Assembly (NCBI GenBank): GCA_947623455.1 | Contig: OX392538.1 | Span: 6,882,001 to 6,946,000, forward strand | Origin: Mimachlamys varia | Lineage: Eukaryota; Mollusca; Bivalvia; Pectinida; Pectinidae | Reading direction: 5' to 3' | DNA length: 64,000 nt | In this document: positions 21,622 to 33,477 of the stretch, piece after piece | Layout of the letters: every line of letters starts with the position of its first letter | Position numbering within the stretch: position 1 is the stretch's first letter | Notes under the pieces: generated by a model | Database searches by the model: none | What the model was told of the DNA's origin: nothing | Seen by the model: only the letters and a program-made list of their open reading frames with translations | Position numbers and translations under genes: made by a program

Positions 21622-24600
21622 GTGAGTGTCCTACCTCCTTATACTGTCCTAGTACAGGTGAGTGTCCTACCTCCTTATACTGCCCTAGTACAGGTGAGTG
21701 TCCTACCTCCTTATACTGTCCTAGTACAGGTGAGTGTCCTACCTCCTTAAACTGTCCTGGTGCAGGTGAGTGTCCTACCTCCTTATACTGTCCCAGAACA
21801 GGTGAGTGTCCTACCTCCTTATACTGTCCTAGTACAGGTGAGTGTCCTACCTCCTTATACTGTCCTAGTACAGGTGAGTGTCCTACCTCCTTAAACTGTC
21901 CTGGTGCAGGTGAGTGTCCTACCTCCCTATACTGTCCCAGAACAGGTGAGTGTCCTACCTCCTTATACTGTCCCAGAACAGGTGAGTGTCCTACCTCCTT
22001 ATACTGTCCTAGTACAGGTGAGTGTCCTACCTCCCTATACTGTTCTAGTACAGGTGAGTGTCCTACCTCCTTATACTGTCCTAGTACAGGTGAGTGTCCT
22101 ACCTCCTTATACTGTCCTAGTACAGGTGAGTGTCCTACCTCCTTATACTGTCCTAGTACAGGTGAGTGTCCTACCTCCTTAAACTGTCCTGGTGCAGGTG
22201 AGTGTCCTACCTCCTTATACTGTCCTAGTACAGGTGAGTGTCCTACCTCCTTAAACTGTCCTGGTGCAGGTGAGTGTCCTACCTCCCTATACTGTCCTAG
22301 TACAGGTGAGTGTCCTAACTCCATGTACTGTCCTAGTAGAGGTGAGTGTCCTACCTCCCTTTACTGTCCTAGAACAGGTGAGTGTCCTACCTCCCTATAC
22401 TGTTCTAGTACAGGTGAGTGTCCTACCTCCCTATACTGTTCTAGTACAGGTGAGTGTCCTACCTCCTTATACTGTCCTAGTACAGGTGAGTGTCCTACCT
22501 CCTTAAACTGTCCTGGTGCAGGTGAGTGTCCTACCTCCTTATACTGTCCCAGAACAGGTGAGTGTCCTACCTCCTTATACTGTCCTAGTACAGGTGAGTG
22601 TCCTACCTCCTTATACTGTCCTAGTACAGGTGAGTGTCCTACCTCCTTAAACTGTCCTGGTGCAGGTGAGTGTCCTACCTCCCTATACTGTCCCAGAACA
22701 GGTGAGTGTCCTACCTCCTTATACTGTCCCAGAACAGGTGAGTGTCCTACCTCCTTATACTGTCCTAGTACAGGTGAGTGTCCTACCTCCCTATACTGTT
22801 CTAGTACAGGTGAGTGTCCTACCTCCTTATACTGTCCTAGTACAGGTGAGTGTCCTACCTCCTTATACTGTCCTAGTACAGGTGAGTGTCCTACCTCCTT
22901 ATACTGTCCTAGTACAGGTGAGTGTCCTACCTCCTTAAACTGTCCTGGTGCAGGTGAGTGTCCTACCTCCTTATACTGTCCTAGTACAGGTGAGTGTCCT
23001 ACCTCCTTAAACTGTCCTGGTGCAGGTGAGTGTCCTACCTCCCTATACTGTCCTAGTACAGGTGAGTGTCCTAACTCCATGTACTGTCCTAGTAGAGGTG
23101 AGTGTCCTACCTCCCTTTACTGTCCTAGAACAGGTGAGTGTCCTACCTCCCTATACTGTTCTAGTACAGGTGAGTGTCCTACCTCCCTATACTGTTCTAG
23201 TATAGGTGGGTGTCCTACCTCCCTTTACTGTCCTAGTACAGGTGAGTGTTCTACCTCCTTATACTGTTCTAGTACAGGTGAGTGTCCTACCTCCTTATAC
23301 TGTTCTAGTACAGGTGAGTGTCCTACCTCCCTATACTGTCCTAGTACAGGTGAGTGTTCTACCTCCCTATACTGTTCTAGTACAGGTGAGTGTCCTACCT
23401 CCCTATACTGTTCTAGTACAGGTGAGTGTCATACCTCCCTATACTGTCCTAGTGCAGGTGACTGTCCTACCTCCTTATACTGTCCTAGTACAGGTGAGTG
23501 TCCTACCTCCCTATACTGTCCTAGTACAGGTGAGTGACCTACCTCCCTATACTGTCTTAGTACAGGTGAGTGTTCTACCTCCCTATACTGTCCTAGTACA
23601 GGTGAGTGTTCTACCTCCCTATACTGTCCTAGTGCAGGTGAGTGTCCTACCTCCCTATACTGTCCTAGTGCAGGTGAGTGACCTACCTCCCTATACTGTC
23701 CTAGTACAGGTGAGTGTTCTACCTCCCTTTACTGTCCTAGTACAGGTGAGTGTTCTACCTCCCTATACTGTCCTAGTACAGGTGAGTGTTCTACCTCCTT
23801 ATACTGTCCTAGTACAGGTGAGTGTCCTACCTCCTTATACTGTCCTAGTACAGGTGAGTGTCCTACCTCCTTAAACTGTCCTGGTACAGGTGAGTGTCCT
23901 ACCTCCCTATACTGTCCTAGTACAGGTGAGTGTCCTACCTCCCTATACTGTCCTAGTACAGGTGAGTGTCCTACCTCCCTATACTGTTCTAGTACAGGTG
24001 AGTGTCCTACCTCCCTATACTGTTCTAGTACAGGTGAGTGTCCTACCTCCCTATACTGTTCTAGTACAGGTGAGTGTCCTACCTCCCTATACTGTCCTAG
24101 TACAGGTGAGTGTCCTACCTCCCTATACTGTTCTAGTACAGGTGAGTGTCCTACCTCCCTATACTGTCCTAGTACAGGTGAGTGTTCTACCTCCCTATAC
24201 TGTCCTAGTACAGGTGAGTGTCCTACCTCCCTATACTGTTCTAGTACAGGTGAGTGTCCTACCTCCCTATACTGTTCTAGTACAGGTGAGTGTCCTACCT
24301 CCCTATACTGTCCTAGTACAGGTGAGTGTCCTACCTCCCTATACTGTTCTAGTACAGGTGAGTGTCCTACCTCCCTATACTGTCCTAGTACAGGTGAGTG
24401 TCCTACCTCACTATACTGTCTTAGTACAGGTGAGTGTCCTACCTCCTTATACTGTTCTAGTACAGGTGAGTTTCCTACCTCCCTATACTGTTCTAGTACA
24501 GGTGAGTGTCCTACCTCCCTATACTGTCCTAGTACAGGTGAGTGTCCTACCTCCTTATACTGTTCTAGTACAGGTGAGTGTCCTACCTCACTATACTGTT

Positions 24601-25005
24601 CTAGTACAGGTGAGTGACCTACCTCTCAGTACTGTCCTAGTACAGGTGAGTGTCCTACCTCCCTTTACTGTCCTAGTACAGGTGAGTGTCCTACCTCCTT
24701 ATACTGTCCTAGTACAGGTGAGTGACCTACCTTCCTATACTGTCCTAGTACAGGTGAGTGTCCTACCTCCTTATACTGTCCTAGTACAGGTGAGTGTCCT
24801 ACCTCCCTTTACTGTCCTAGTACAGGTGAGTGTCCTACCTCCTTATACTGTCCTAGTACAGGTGAGTGACCTATCTCTCGATACTGTCCTAGTACATGTG
24901 AGTGTCCTACCTCCCTTTACTGTCCCAGTACAGGTGAGTGACCTACCTTCCTATACTGTCCTAGTACAGGTGAGTGACCTACCTCTCAGTACTGTCCTAG
25001 TACAA
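21622..25005 (+). repeat. 36-bp minisatellite made of exon end plus splice donor
   Basis: About 94 copies start at intron base 1. The unit is GTGAGTG plus TCCTACCTCCTTATACTGTC and CTAGTACAG, the last 29 nt being a slightly changed copy of the exon end. Every unit holds a near-ideal donor, CAG|GTGAGT. The period is 12 codons and the intron starts in phase 0, so units read VSVLPPYTVLVQ in frame until a CTTAAACTG variant gives TAA at 21748. A 756-bp block of 21 units is duplicated (21904 onward versus 22660 onward). Long frames on both strands here are not independent genes. Confidence 0.97.
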
Positions 25006-25191
25006 TTCAGCAATGATGCTATCCAGAAAATGTTATTCAATAGTTTCTATGTGTCAAGATAAAACATGAAGGGAAATAGACTTTAGTTAATTCATGAAAG
25101 TAAAGAACAATTGTGAATTGAAATCTTACAATATGACGTACCTTTTAATCTATTAGAATATTGTTTACAATCATTATGATTTTTGTTACAG

Positions 25192-25344
25192 TCCCGTACA
25201 GACCTTTTTGTGCCGTTAGTATTTTCCACTACCTACAAAATCAGAAACGACACTGTCGGTACGTGTTCAAACAACGTTTGTCCAACTGTGAATACATTCA
25301 ATGGCGCCCAGGCTAACCCCACTATAACTGGATTTAACAAGGAG
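25192..25344 (+). CDS. Integrin alpha exon: thigh domain (DLFVPLVFSTTYKIR)
   Basis: This 51-codon exon, phase 0-0, encodes SRTDLFVPLVFSTTYKIRND, TVGTCSNNVCPTVNTFN, GAQANPTITGFNKE. The P-L-x-F-x-x-x-Y strand and the trailing P-T-I...-N-K-E are characteristic of the thigh domain before calf-1. The borders are TTTTGTTACAG|TCCC and AAGGAG|GTAAGT. Confidence 0.93.
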
Positions 25345-25980
25345 GTAAGTGTGGATTAAAGGGTTACACTAAATCTATAGTGTTCTACAGCTACCAATAT
25401 CCTGTCGACTAAACTATGCTATAAATACTCCTTTTTAAAATTCATGCCATGAATAAGTTACAGTATATCGGGCATTTTACAAGTATTTCTTATTTTTGTG
25501 AATTTAATGACCCTATAAACTAAAATCCCCAAAAATAAAATCATAAAATTGTATAGTTTATTACATATACACTATACGTCCTTTCACACACTCATATTAA
25601 CTTGTACCCAAACACCTCCTTTGTTTTGAGCACTTCTGGGGAACATAAATAAAATTAAATGCAACTAAAAGCTGACCCGTGATTTTACACTATTGGTGCT
25701 TTAGCTGCACGCAGGGCTTTGATATTGAACATCCATGCTTGGCATGGTTTATATAATTTGGGTTTTTGGTTTTTTTTTCATTTCCTCAGAAACAATGATT
25801 GCAAAATAGAAATCGTAGAAAATGCAAATGGTCGAGATGACAATTTTCACAAAATTGCATATCGCAAGAATAACCCAATACATGGTATTATAAATATACC
25901 AATGCCTAGATGCCATTTGATTCTGTTGACATCAATGGACAGTTTGATGTCTGACTGAATGTTCGTTTTTGCTGTTACAG

Positions 25981-26441
25981 TTGACGTTACAGAGACCGGG
26001 ATGTGGAGACGACAATATTTGTGAGGCAGATGTTGATGTCAGTGCTAAAGTTAAATTCACCAATCCAGATACAGACCTGATTGTCGGAGAGAATGCCAAG
26101 TTTGAGCTGGATGTTCAAATGGTAAATAATGGCATGGACTGGGCATATGCACCCTCTGCAGAAATTACAGTGCCGGAGTACATCGACTTTGTCAAGTCCG
26201 AGCCATCAGACATTGCATGTTACAAAAACTCGGCCACATTGCTGGTGTGTCAGGTCGTTGATCCTCTGAAATGGAAGGAAGGCAAATATTTCAACGTGAA
26301 GTTTGATGCCTCAAGAGCTCCGGTACAGAACTTCGTAATCAGCGTAAATGGACAGACAATCAGCTCCGACACTAACCCCTCAAACAACCGAAAAGACATA
26401 ACTGTCAGTGTGAGGTCAAAGGTCAATAAGGAGTTCAGAGG
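25981..26441 (+). CDS. Integrin alpha exon: calf-1 domain
   Basis: This is the largest internal exon, at 461 nt (phase 0 in, 2 out). It encodes LTLQRPGCGDDNICEADVDV, SAKVKFTNPDTDLIVGENAK, FELDVQMVNNGMDWAYAPSA, EITVPEYIDFV ... IACYKNSATLLVCQVVDPLK ... NRKDITVSVRSKVNKEFRG. C-G-x-D-x-x-C-x-A-D-L/V is the conserved thigh-to-calf hinge cysteine motif, and V-N-N-G-M-D-W-A-Y is the calf-1 Ig-like strand. The donor is AGAGG|GTAAGA. Confidence 0.95.
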
Positions 26442-26715
26442 GTAAGAACACGTTTAGATTTTATTTCTAATTTCAGACAGAACACAAAGGACTCCCAAAC
26501 AGATTTTCTATATTACAGAACTAAAATAGTTATGTTGCCGATTCTTTATTGAGACATTCTTATGCTGAAGCATGCATTTTGTACTCAATCAAGTCTGATT
26601 TCTTGTTCCCGTGATGGAATAATACTAAGAGCAGTATGTTTTGTCGAATGATTTGGAATTTAAAAAAAAAATTTTTGAACAGTTTTAGTGAGTTACAAGC
26701 TTGTTTATGTCATAG

Positions 26716-29700
26716 AACCATTGACCATTACACTATCATAGAACCAGGGAAATGTTGTTGACCGTTACACTATCATAGAACCAGGGAAATATTGTTGACC
26801 ATTACACTATCATAGAACCAGGAAAATGTTGTTGACCGTTACACTATCACAGAACCAGGGAAATGTTGTTGACCGTTACACTATCACAGAACCAGGGAAA
26901 TGTTGTTGACCGTTACACTATCACAGAACCAGGGAAATATTGTTGACCATTACACTATCATAGAACCAGGGAAATATTGTTGACCATTACACTATCATAG
27001 AACCAGGGAAATATTGTTGACCATTACACTATCATAGAACCAGGAAAATGTTGTTGACCGTTACACTATCATAGAACCAGGGAAATGTTGTTGACCGTTA
27101 CACTATCATAGAACCAGGGAAATGCTGTTGACCGTTACACTATCACAGAACCAGGGAAATGTTGTTGACCGTTACACTATCATAGAACCAGGGAAATGTT
27201 GTTGACCGTTACACTATCATAGAACCAGGGAAATATTGTTGACCGTTACACTATCACAGAACCAGGGAAATGTTGTTGACTGTTACACTATCATAGAACC
27301 AGGGAAATGTTGTTGACCGTTACACTATCATAGAACCAGGGAAATGTTGTTGACCGTTACACTATCATAGAACCAGGGAAATGTTGTTGACCGTTACACT
27401 ATCATAGAACCAGGGAAATATTGTTGACCGTTACACTATCACAGAACCAGGGAAATGTTGTTGACCGTTACACTATCATAGAACCAGGGAAATGTTGTTG
27501 ACCGTTACACTATCATAGAACCAGGGAAATATTGTTGACCGTTACACTATCACAGAACCAGGGAAATGTTGTTGACCGTTACACTATCATAGAACCAGGA
27601 AAATGTTGTTGACCGTTACACTATCATAGAACCAGGGAAATGTTGTTGACCGTTACACTATCACAGAACCAGGGAAATGTTGTTGACTGTTACACTATCA
27701 TAGAACCAGGGAAGTGTTGTTGACCGTTACACTATCATAGAACCAGGGAAATGTTGTTGACTGTTACACTATCATAGAACCAGGGAAATGTTGTTGACCG
27801 TTACACTATCATAGAACCAGGGAAATGTTGTTGACCGTTACACTATCATAGAACCAAGGAAATGTTGTTGACCGTTACACTATCACAGAACCAGGGAAAT
27901 GTTGTTGACCGTTACACAATCATAGAACCAGGGAAATGTTGTTGACTGTTACACTATCATAGAACCAGGGAAATGTTGTTGACCGTTACACAATCATAGA
28001 ACCAGGGAAGTGTTGTTGACCGTTACACTATCATAGAACCAGGGAAATGTTGTTGACTGTTACACTATCATAGAACCAGGGAAGTGTTGTTGACCGTTAC
28101 ACTATCATAGAACCAGGGAAATGTTGTTGACTGTTACACAATCATAGAACCAGGGAAGTGTTGTTGACCGTTACACTATCATAGAACCAGGGAAATGTTG
28201 TTGACTGTTACACTATCATAGAACCAGGGAAATGTTGTTGACCGTTACACTATCATAGAACCAGGGAAATGTTGTTGACTGTTACACTATCATAGAACCA
28301 GGGAAATGTTGTTGACTGTTACACTATCATAGAACCAGGGAAATGTTGTTGACCGTTACACTATCATAGAACCAGGGAAATGTTGTTGACTGTTACACTA
28401 TCATAGAACCAGGGAAGTGTTGTTGACCGTTACACTATCATAGAACCAGGGAAATGTTGTTGACCGTTACACTATCATAGAACCAGGGAAATGTTGTTGA
28501 CTGTTACACTATCATAGAACCAGGGAAGTGTTGTTGACCGTTACACTATCATAGAACCAGGGAAATGTTGTTGACCGTTACACAATCATAGAACCAGGGA
28601 AATGTTGTTGACCATTACACTATCATAGAACCAGGGAAATGTTGTTGACTGTTACACTATCATAGAACCAGGGAAATATTGTTGACCGTTACACTATCAT
28701 AGAACCAGGGAAATGTTGTTGACTGTTACACTATCATAGAACCAGGGAAGTGTTGTTGACCGTTACACTATCATAGAACCAGGGAAATGTTGTTGACTGT
28801 TACACTATCATAGAACCAGGGAAATGTTGTTGACCGTTACACTATCACAGAACCAGGGAAGTGTTGTTGACCGTTACACTATCATAGAACCAGGGAAATG
28901 TTGTTGACCGTTACACAATCATAGAACCAGGGAAATGTTGTTGACCGTTACACAATCATAGAACCAGGGAAATGTTGTTGACTGTTACACTATCATAGAA
29001 CCAGGGAAATGTTGTTGACCGTTACACTATCATAGAACCAGGGAAATGTTGTTGACCGTTACACTATCATAGAACCAGGGAAATGTTGTTGACCGTTACA
29101 CTATCATAGAACCAGGGAAATGTTGTTGACCGTTACACTATCATAGAACCAGGGAAATGTTGTTGACCGTTACACAATCATAGAACCAGGGAAATGTTGT
29201 TGACCGTTACACAATCATAGAACCAGGGAAATGTTGTTGACCGTTACACTATCATAGAACCAAGGAAATGTTGTTGACCGTTACACTATCATAGAACCAA
29301 GGAAATGTTGTTGACCGTTACACTATCATAGAACCAAGGAAATGTTGTTGACCGTTACACTATCATAGAACCAAGGAAATGTTGTTGACCGTTACACTAT
29401 CATAGAACCAGGGAAATGTTGTTGACCGTTACACTATCATAGAACCAGGGAAATGTTGTTGACAGTTACACTATCACAGAACCAGGGAAATGTTGTTGAC
29501 CGTTACACTATCATAGAACCAGGGAAATGTTGTTGACCGTTACACTATCATAGAACCAGGGAAATGTTGTTGACCGTTACACTATCATAGAACCAGGGAA
29601 ATGTTGTTGACCGTTACACTATCATAGAACCAGGGAAATATTGTTGACCATTACACTATCATAGAACCAGGAAAATGTTGTTGACCGTTACACTATCATA

Positions 29701-30104
29701 GAACCAAGAAATGTTGTTGACCAATACACTATCATAGAACCAGGAAAATGTTGTTGACCATTACACTATCATAGAACCAGGAAAATGTTGTTGACCGTTA
29801 CACTATCATAGAACCAGGGAAATGTTGTTGACCGTTACACTATCATAGAACCAGGGAAATGTTGTTGACCGTTACACTATCATAGAACCAAGGAAATGTT
29901 GTTGACCGTTACACTATCATAGAACCAGGGAAATGTTGTTGACCGTTACACTATCATAGAACCAGGGAAATGTTGTTGACCGTTACACTATCATAGAACC
30001 AGGGAAATGTTGTTGACCGTTACACTATCATAGAACCAGGGAAATGTTGTTGACCGTTACACTATCATAGAACCAAGGAAATGTTGTTGACCGTTACACT
30101 ATCA
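26716..30104 (+). repeat. 37-bp intronic minisatellite
   Basis: About 91 copies of a unit reading GACCGTTACACTATCATAGA, ACCAGGGAAATGTTGTT. Unlike three of the other intron arrays it starts about 275 bp inside the intron, carries no donor-like GTRAGT and has no match to the flanking exons. Sequence variants include CATAGA/CACAGA, CGTT/TGTT/CATT and CAGGG/CAAGG. It is very homogeneous, suggesting recent expansion. Confidence 0.97.
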
Positions 30105-30303
30105 ACTTTATGAAATACTTTCTTGTCTGGTAAATGTGACAGTGTATTTTACGCTTGTCATTGTAAATCTATAACATCCATCAACATTAAACTAGTTGTG
30201 ATATATGTGTAACATTCACAAGTCCTCATCTTAGCAGGATGGACATTATTTTGTTACTGTAAGTTGCTCTATAGTTATAACTGGTTTACTTTTCTATTCC
30301 CAG

Positions 30304-30481
30304 AGATTCGTTTCCAGAGATTTATGTTACCAAAGGAGAAACTGGTATGATGGCTGTCGCTCATAAATTTGACTTTGAAAACAAAGGACCCAGTGCTCTG
30401 ACCTCAGAAACCAAATTTGTCGCTAAATTTCCTTTCCTTCGAATCAACAGTGAAGACTTATTTGTACTTCAACAGTTTATT
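30304..30481 (+). CDS. Integrin alpha exon: calf-1/calf-2 (FPEIYVTKGETG)
   Basis: The exon is 178 nt (phase 2 in, 0 out) and encodes DSFPEIYVTKGETGMMAVAH, KFDFENKGPSALTSETKFVA, KFPFLRINSEDLFVLQQFI. H-x-F-x-x-x-N-x-G-P-S is the conserved calf-2 entry strand. The borders are TATTCCCAG|AGATTC and TTTATT|GTAAGT. Confidence 0.94.
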
Positions 30482-31166
30482 GTAAGTAGACATTTTTGCT
30501 GACTGTAGTTGTCAAAGTCAGTTTCATTTCCTATAAGTGGAAATACCTGATGGCGATGTTACTCTGTGGCTACAATATATTACTGAGAGCTATTATTTTC
30601 AAAGTTAATGCAAAAATTGGAATATAGAACCAACAGCTTGAAACTATAGTGTTGAGTGAAATATCTGTCAGCATTTGTGAAATTCATATATATATATATC
30701 AGCTTTGCGAAGATTAGATATAGACGCAATTATTCATGAGTCTTCAAATAGATTCAGGATTATTGCTACATGTATTGAACTCCAATCAGGATAATTGCTG
30801 TTGAATTAGGATTAAATATATTGCTATTCATTTGAATGAAATTGAGATAGAGGTCTTCTGTTAAAACGTTTTGCTGCTTTAGTAGACGCCATTGGTAGCT
30901 GCCTGTATTCATTCGCTCATTTGCTCGCATATATTCCCAAACTTGTAACACAATTTGTAACATGCCAAATGTTTCCCTGCCCCTTTTCTCTGGTAACAAC
31001 TTATAAATTTCATTATTTATTTTCCTCCCTTAGAAACATCATTAAGTTTGTTGAATCAAGCTTAAGTATCCAATATATGTATAACACTTAATAAAAAGGG
31101 TCTATGTTTTGTATTGGCGGTTGTCATGGTGACCAGTAAGGTAAACTTTTTGTCCGTGACTTACAG

Positions 31167-31187
31167 GTGACCACTCAGCTGGACAAG
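31167..31187 (+). CDS. Possible 21-nt microexon VTTQLDK
   Basis: GACTTACAG precedes GTGACCACTCAGCTGGACAA followed by G|GTAACT. Seven codons with phase 0 on both sides would slot between ...VLQQFI and VVNVSS without changing the frame. The borders are acceptable but the segment is tiny, so this could be chance. RNA evidence would decide whether it is constitutive, alternative or unused. Confidence 0.35.
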
Positions 31188-31238
31188 GTAACTTGGTGTA
31201 GTGACCTCCCCTGCTTTAGTCTAACCACAGTGGTACTT

Positions 31239-31720
31239 AATGTAGTGTCATATTCAACGTAACAATGTAGCAAGTTATGTCAACTTTCTAGACGTGTCAT
31301 ATTCAACATAACAAATTAAAGAGTTATGTCACGTAATTAGTCGTGTCATATTCAACGTAACAAATTAAAGAGTTATGTCACGTAATTAGTCGTGTCATAT
31401 TCAACGAAACAAATTAAAGAGTTAGGTCAGTCACGTAATTAGTCGTGTCATATTCAACATGACATGTACTGTGTCATATCCAATGTAGCGAGTGGGTTGT
31501 GTCATATTCAATGTAGCGAGTGGGTTGTGTCATATTCAATGTAATGATGTGTCGTTCAACATAATAACACACTTGTATTCAACATAGAAATGTGTCATAT
31601 TCAACATAATGGTAAGTCAAATCATTGTAAAATATGCCATATTCAATGTAACAACATGTCAGTCATATTCAATGTTATTACATGTCAAATTCAGTGTAAC
31701 GACATGTCATATTCAATGTA
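31239..31720 (+). repeat. Degenerate tandem repeat (GTGTCATATTCAACGTAAC)
   Basis: Units of 30-50 bp begin GTGTCATATTCAACGTAACA or similar. The first three, about 31295-31450, are near-identical 49-55-bp copies with AAATTAAAGAGTTATGTCAC. Later copies are shorter and more diverged. Confidence 0.8.
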
Positions 31721-32327
31721 TGCAGGTCTGTCTCCAACATCAAGATGTACTCAAAATGTCGGATTTTCAAATGTGAATACGAAATATATCATCTTTTAGA
31801 TATATTGTTTATCTTGATTTCAGTAAATATTTAGTAGTTATAAGTTTTGATACTACATGGTTACAACTAAACATGATTACATCTTCTACAATATTGAAAC
31901 ATTTTGTAAACAAATCTGAATTTTTCATGGTACTGAAGAAATTAACGTTGCCATGAAAATTGCCCTTAAACTATCAGCAGAGATACAATAATACAGAAAC
32001 TATGTACATTACCATACAACAAGGTACAGATTCTACATATATAATGTATACTGTACACAATTCAAGTTGCTCAAATTATCTTGATACGTTGAATATGATA
32101 CTACATAATATGATTTTTTCAGTGCACCATTTTCAGTGCACCAGTAAGTGTACAAAAGATGCTTTGGACCAGCATCTAAGCACAGTGCAAATCCCTTCCT
32201 TTTATGTGTATTTGATGTTGTATTGTGTTGATTATTCAGAGAATGAAGTTCCTGGAGAGATTTTTTTAATTTTTCATCATTGTTACCTGTAACACATTAA
32301 CATAGTCTGAGATAGCTGATTGTCTTC

Positions 32328-33110
32328 TTTTTATACACCCTTCAAAAATGACGTGACACATTATGGTATGGCATTGTCCGTACGAACATCTGTAATAAAC
32401 TTTTATTTGTCCAGAGATCTCCTCCTACTGTTTTCGACCACAACAATACAATAATCTTTATTTAACGTTGCATATATTATACAAATATATGAGAGCTATT
32501 ATCGCGACAAAACCAATTTCTTTCAAACTTGCTAGGCTTGACCACCATGACATGAAGTTGTGTTTTCCTAAACGACAGTTTGATTCTACAATATTCACTA
32601 GAGTTATGGCCCATTGCGATATATATATAGGCATTTATATGTAGAAAATGCATTTCTATTGTAAACTGTTGTTTGTAGGGTTAAAAACTGCAGGAGGTTT
32701 CCGGAAAAACAACAGTTTACAACAGAAATGCATTTTTTACATAATGCCTATATCTAACTATGAAATGCTGTTACGCAAAAAGTTGAAATTACTCAACAAA
32801 ACCTATGATGTATGTTACATATTATAGCTTTTTGAAGTACCACACCAAATTTTAGAGAGATTGAAGAAAACACAAAAAAATCCTGACGTTTTCTACATGC
32901 CCGAACTGTCATCAGATACGAAGTTCTAAAGGGCCATAACTCTAGTAAATATTGTCGAATCAAACTGTCATTAAGGAAAACACAACTTCATATCATGATG
33001 ATTAAGCCTACCAAGTTTGTAAGATATTGATTTAAAACTGTAGAAGAAGATCTCCGATACAACGTGCGCATCATGCCTCCGCCTGTGGTGCTCTTATTAA
33101 GAATATGATG
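32328..33110. mobile_element. Rearranged relative of the 10.3-kb element, inverted halves
   Basis: The start TATACACCCTTCAAAAATGA and the end ATCATGCCTCCGCCTGTGGT match the ends of the element at 10330-11485. The first internal repeat is in direct orientation and the second is inverted, meeting at a fold-back near 32640-32750 (GAAAATGCATTTCTATTGTA against TACAACAGAAATGCATTTTT). About 75 bp, including AATACAATAATCTTTATTTA at 32445-32464, is inserted in the first half. Confidence 0.75.
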
Positions 33111-33477
33111 GGGTGTAGATAGGGAGAATGGGATTCTCCAGCAGCTCTTCTAATACAGTTTTTGCACTAAATTTGTTTTGCACTTCACCCAATGTTTTTT
33201 TTTAATCCCAGACCTTGTTAACTAATTTTCACCCTGCCAGTTTTACACATGGCTCACATTCTCTCTAGATCTCCACCAAACCATATCTTTTAAACAGGAG
33301 CAGCTATATCTCAGGCTGATAATAATGATGTCGGGAGAAAGGGCTGTTACATTTAGACACATGCACTTCTTGTTGAAATCGAAGTGTAAGGCCAACAATT
33401 TGTGGGACTTTTGACTATCAAGATCATTGATCTGGCAAAGTTGATTGTGGTGTACGGTGGCGAAAGGGTTTAATTCT

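Noticed and set aside
21548..25062. Long frames on both strands (VSVLPPYTVLVQ, GECPTSLYCPST, EVGHSPVLGQYK repeats)
   Set aside because: They come from the 36-bp period in an intron. Only the first three units could be reached in frame from the exon, and that is reported as a finding rather than a gene.
1083..30104. CRISPR-like arrays
   Set aside because: The repeats are contiguous without unique spacers, the context is a spliced eukaryotic gene, and no cas-like genes are present.
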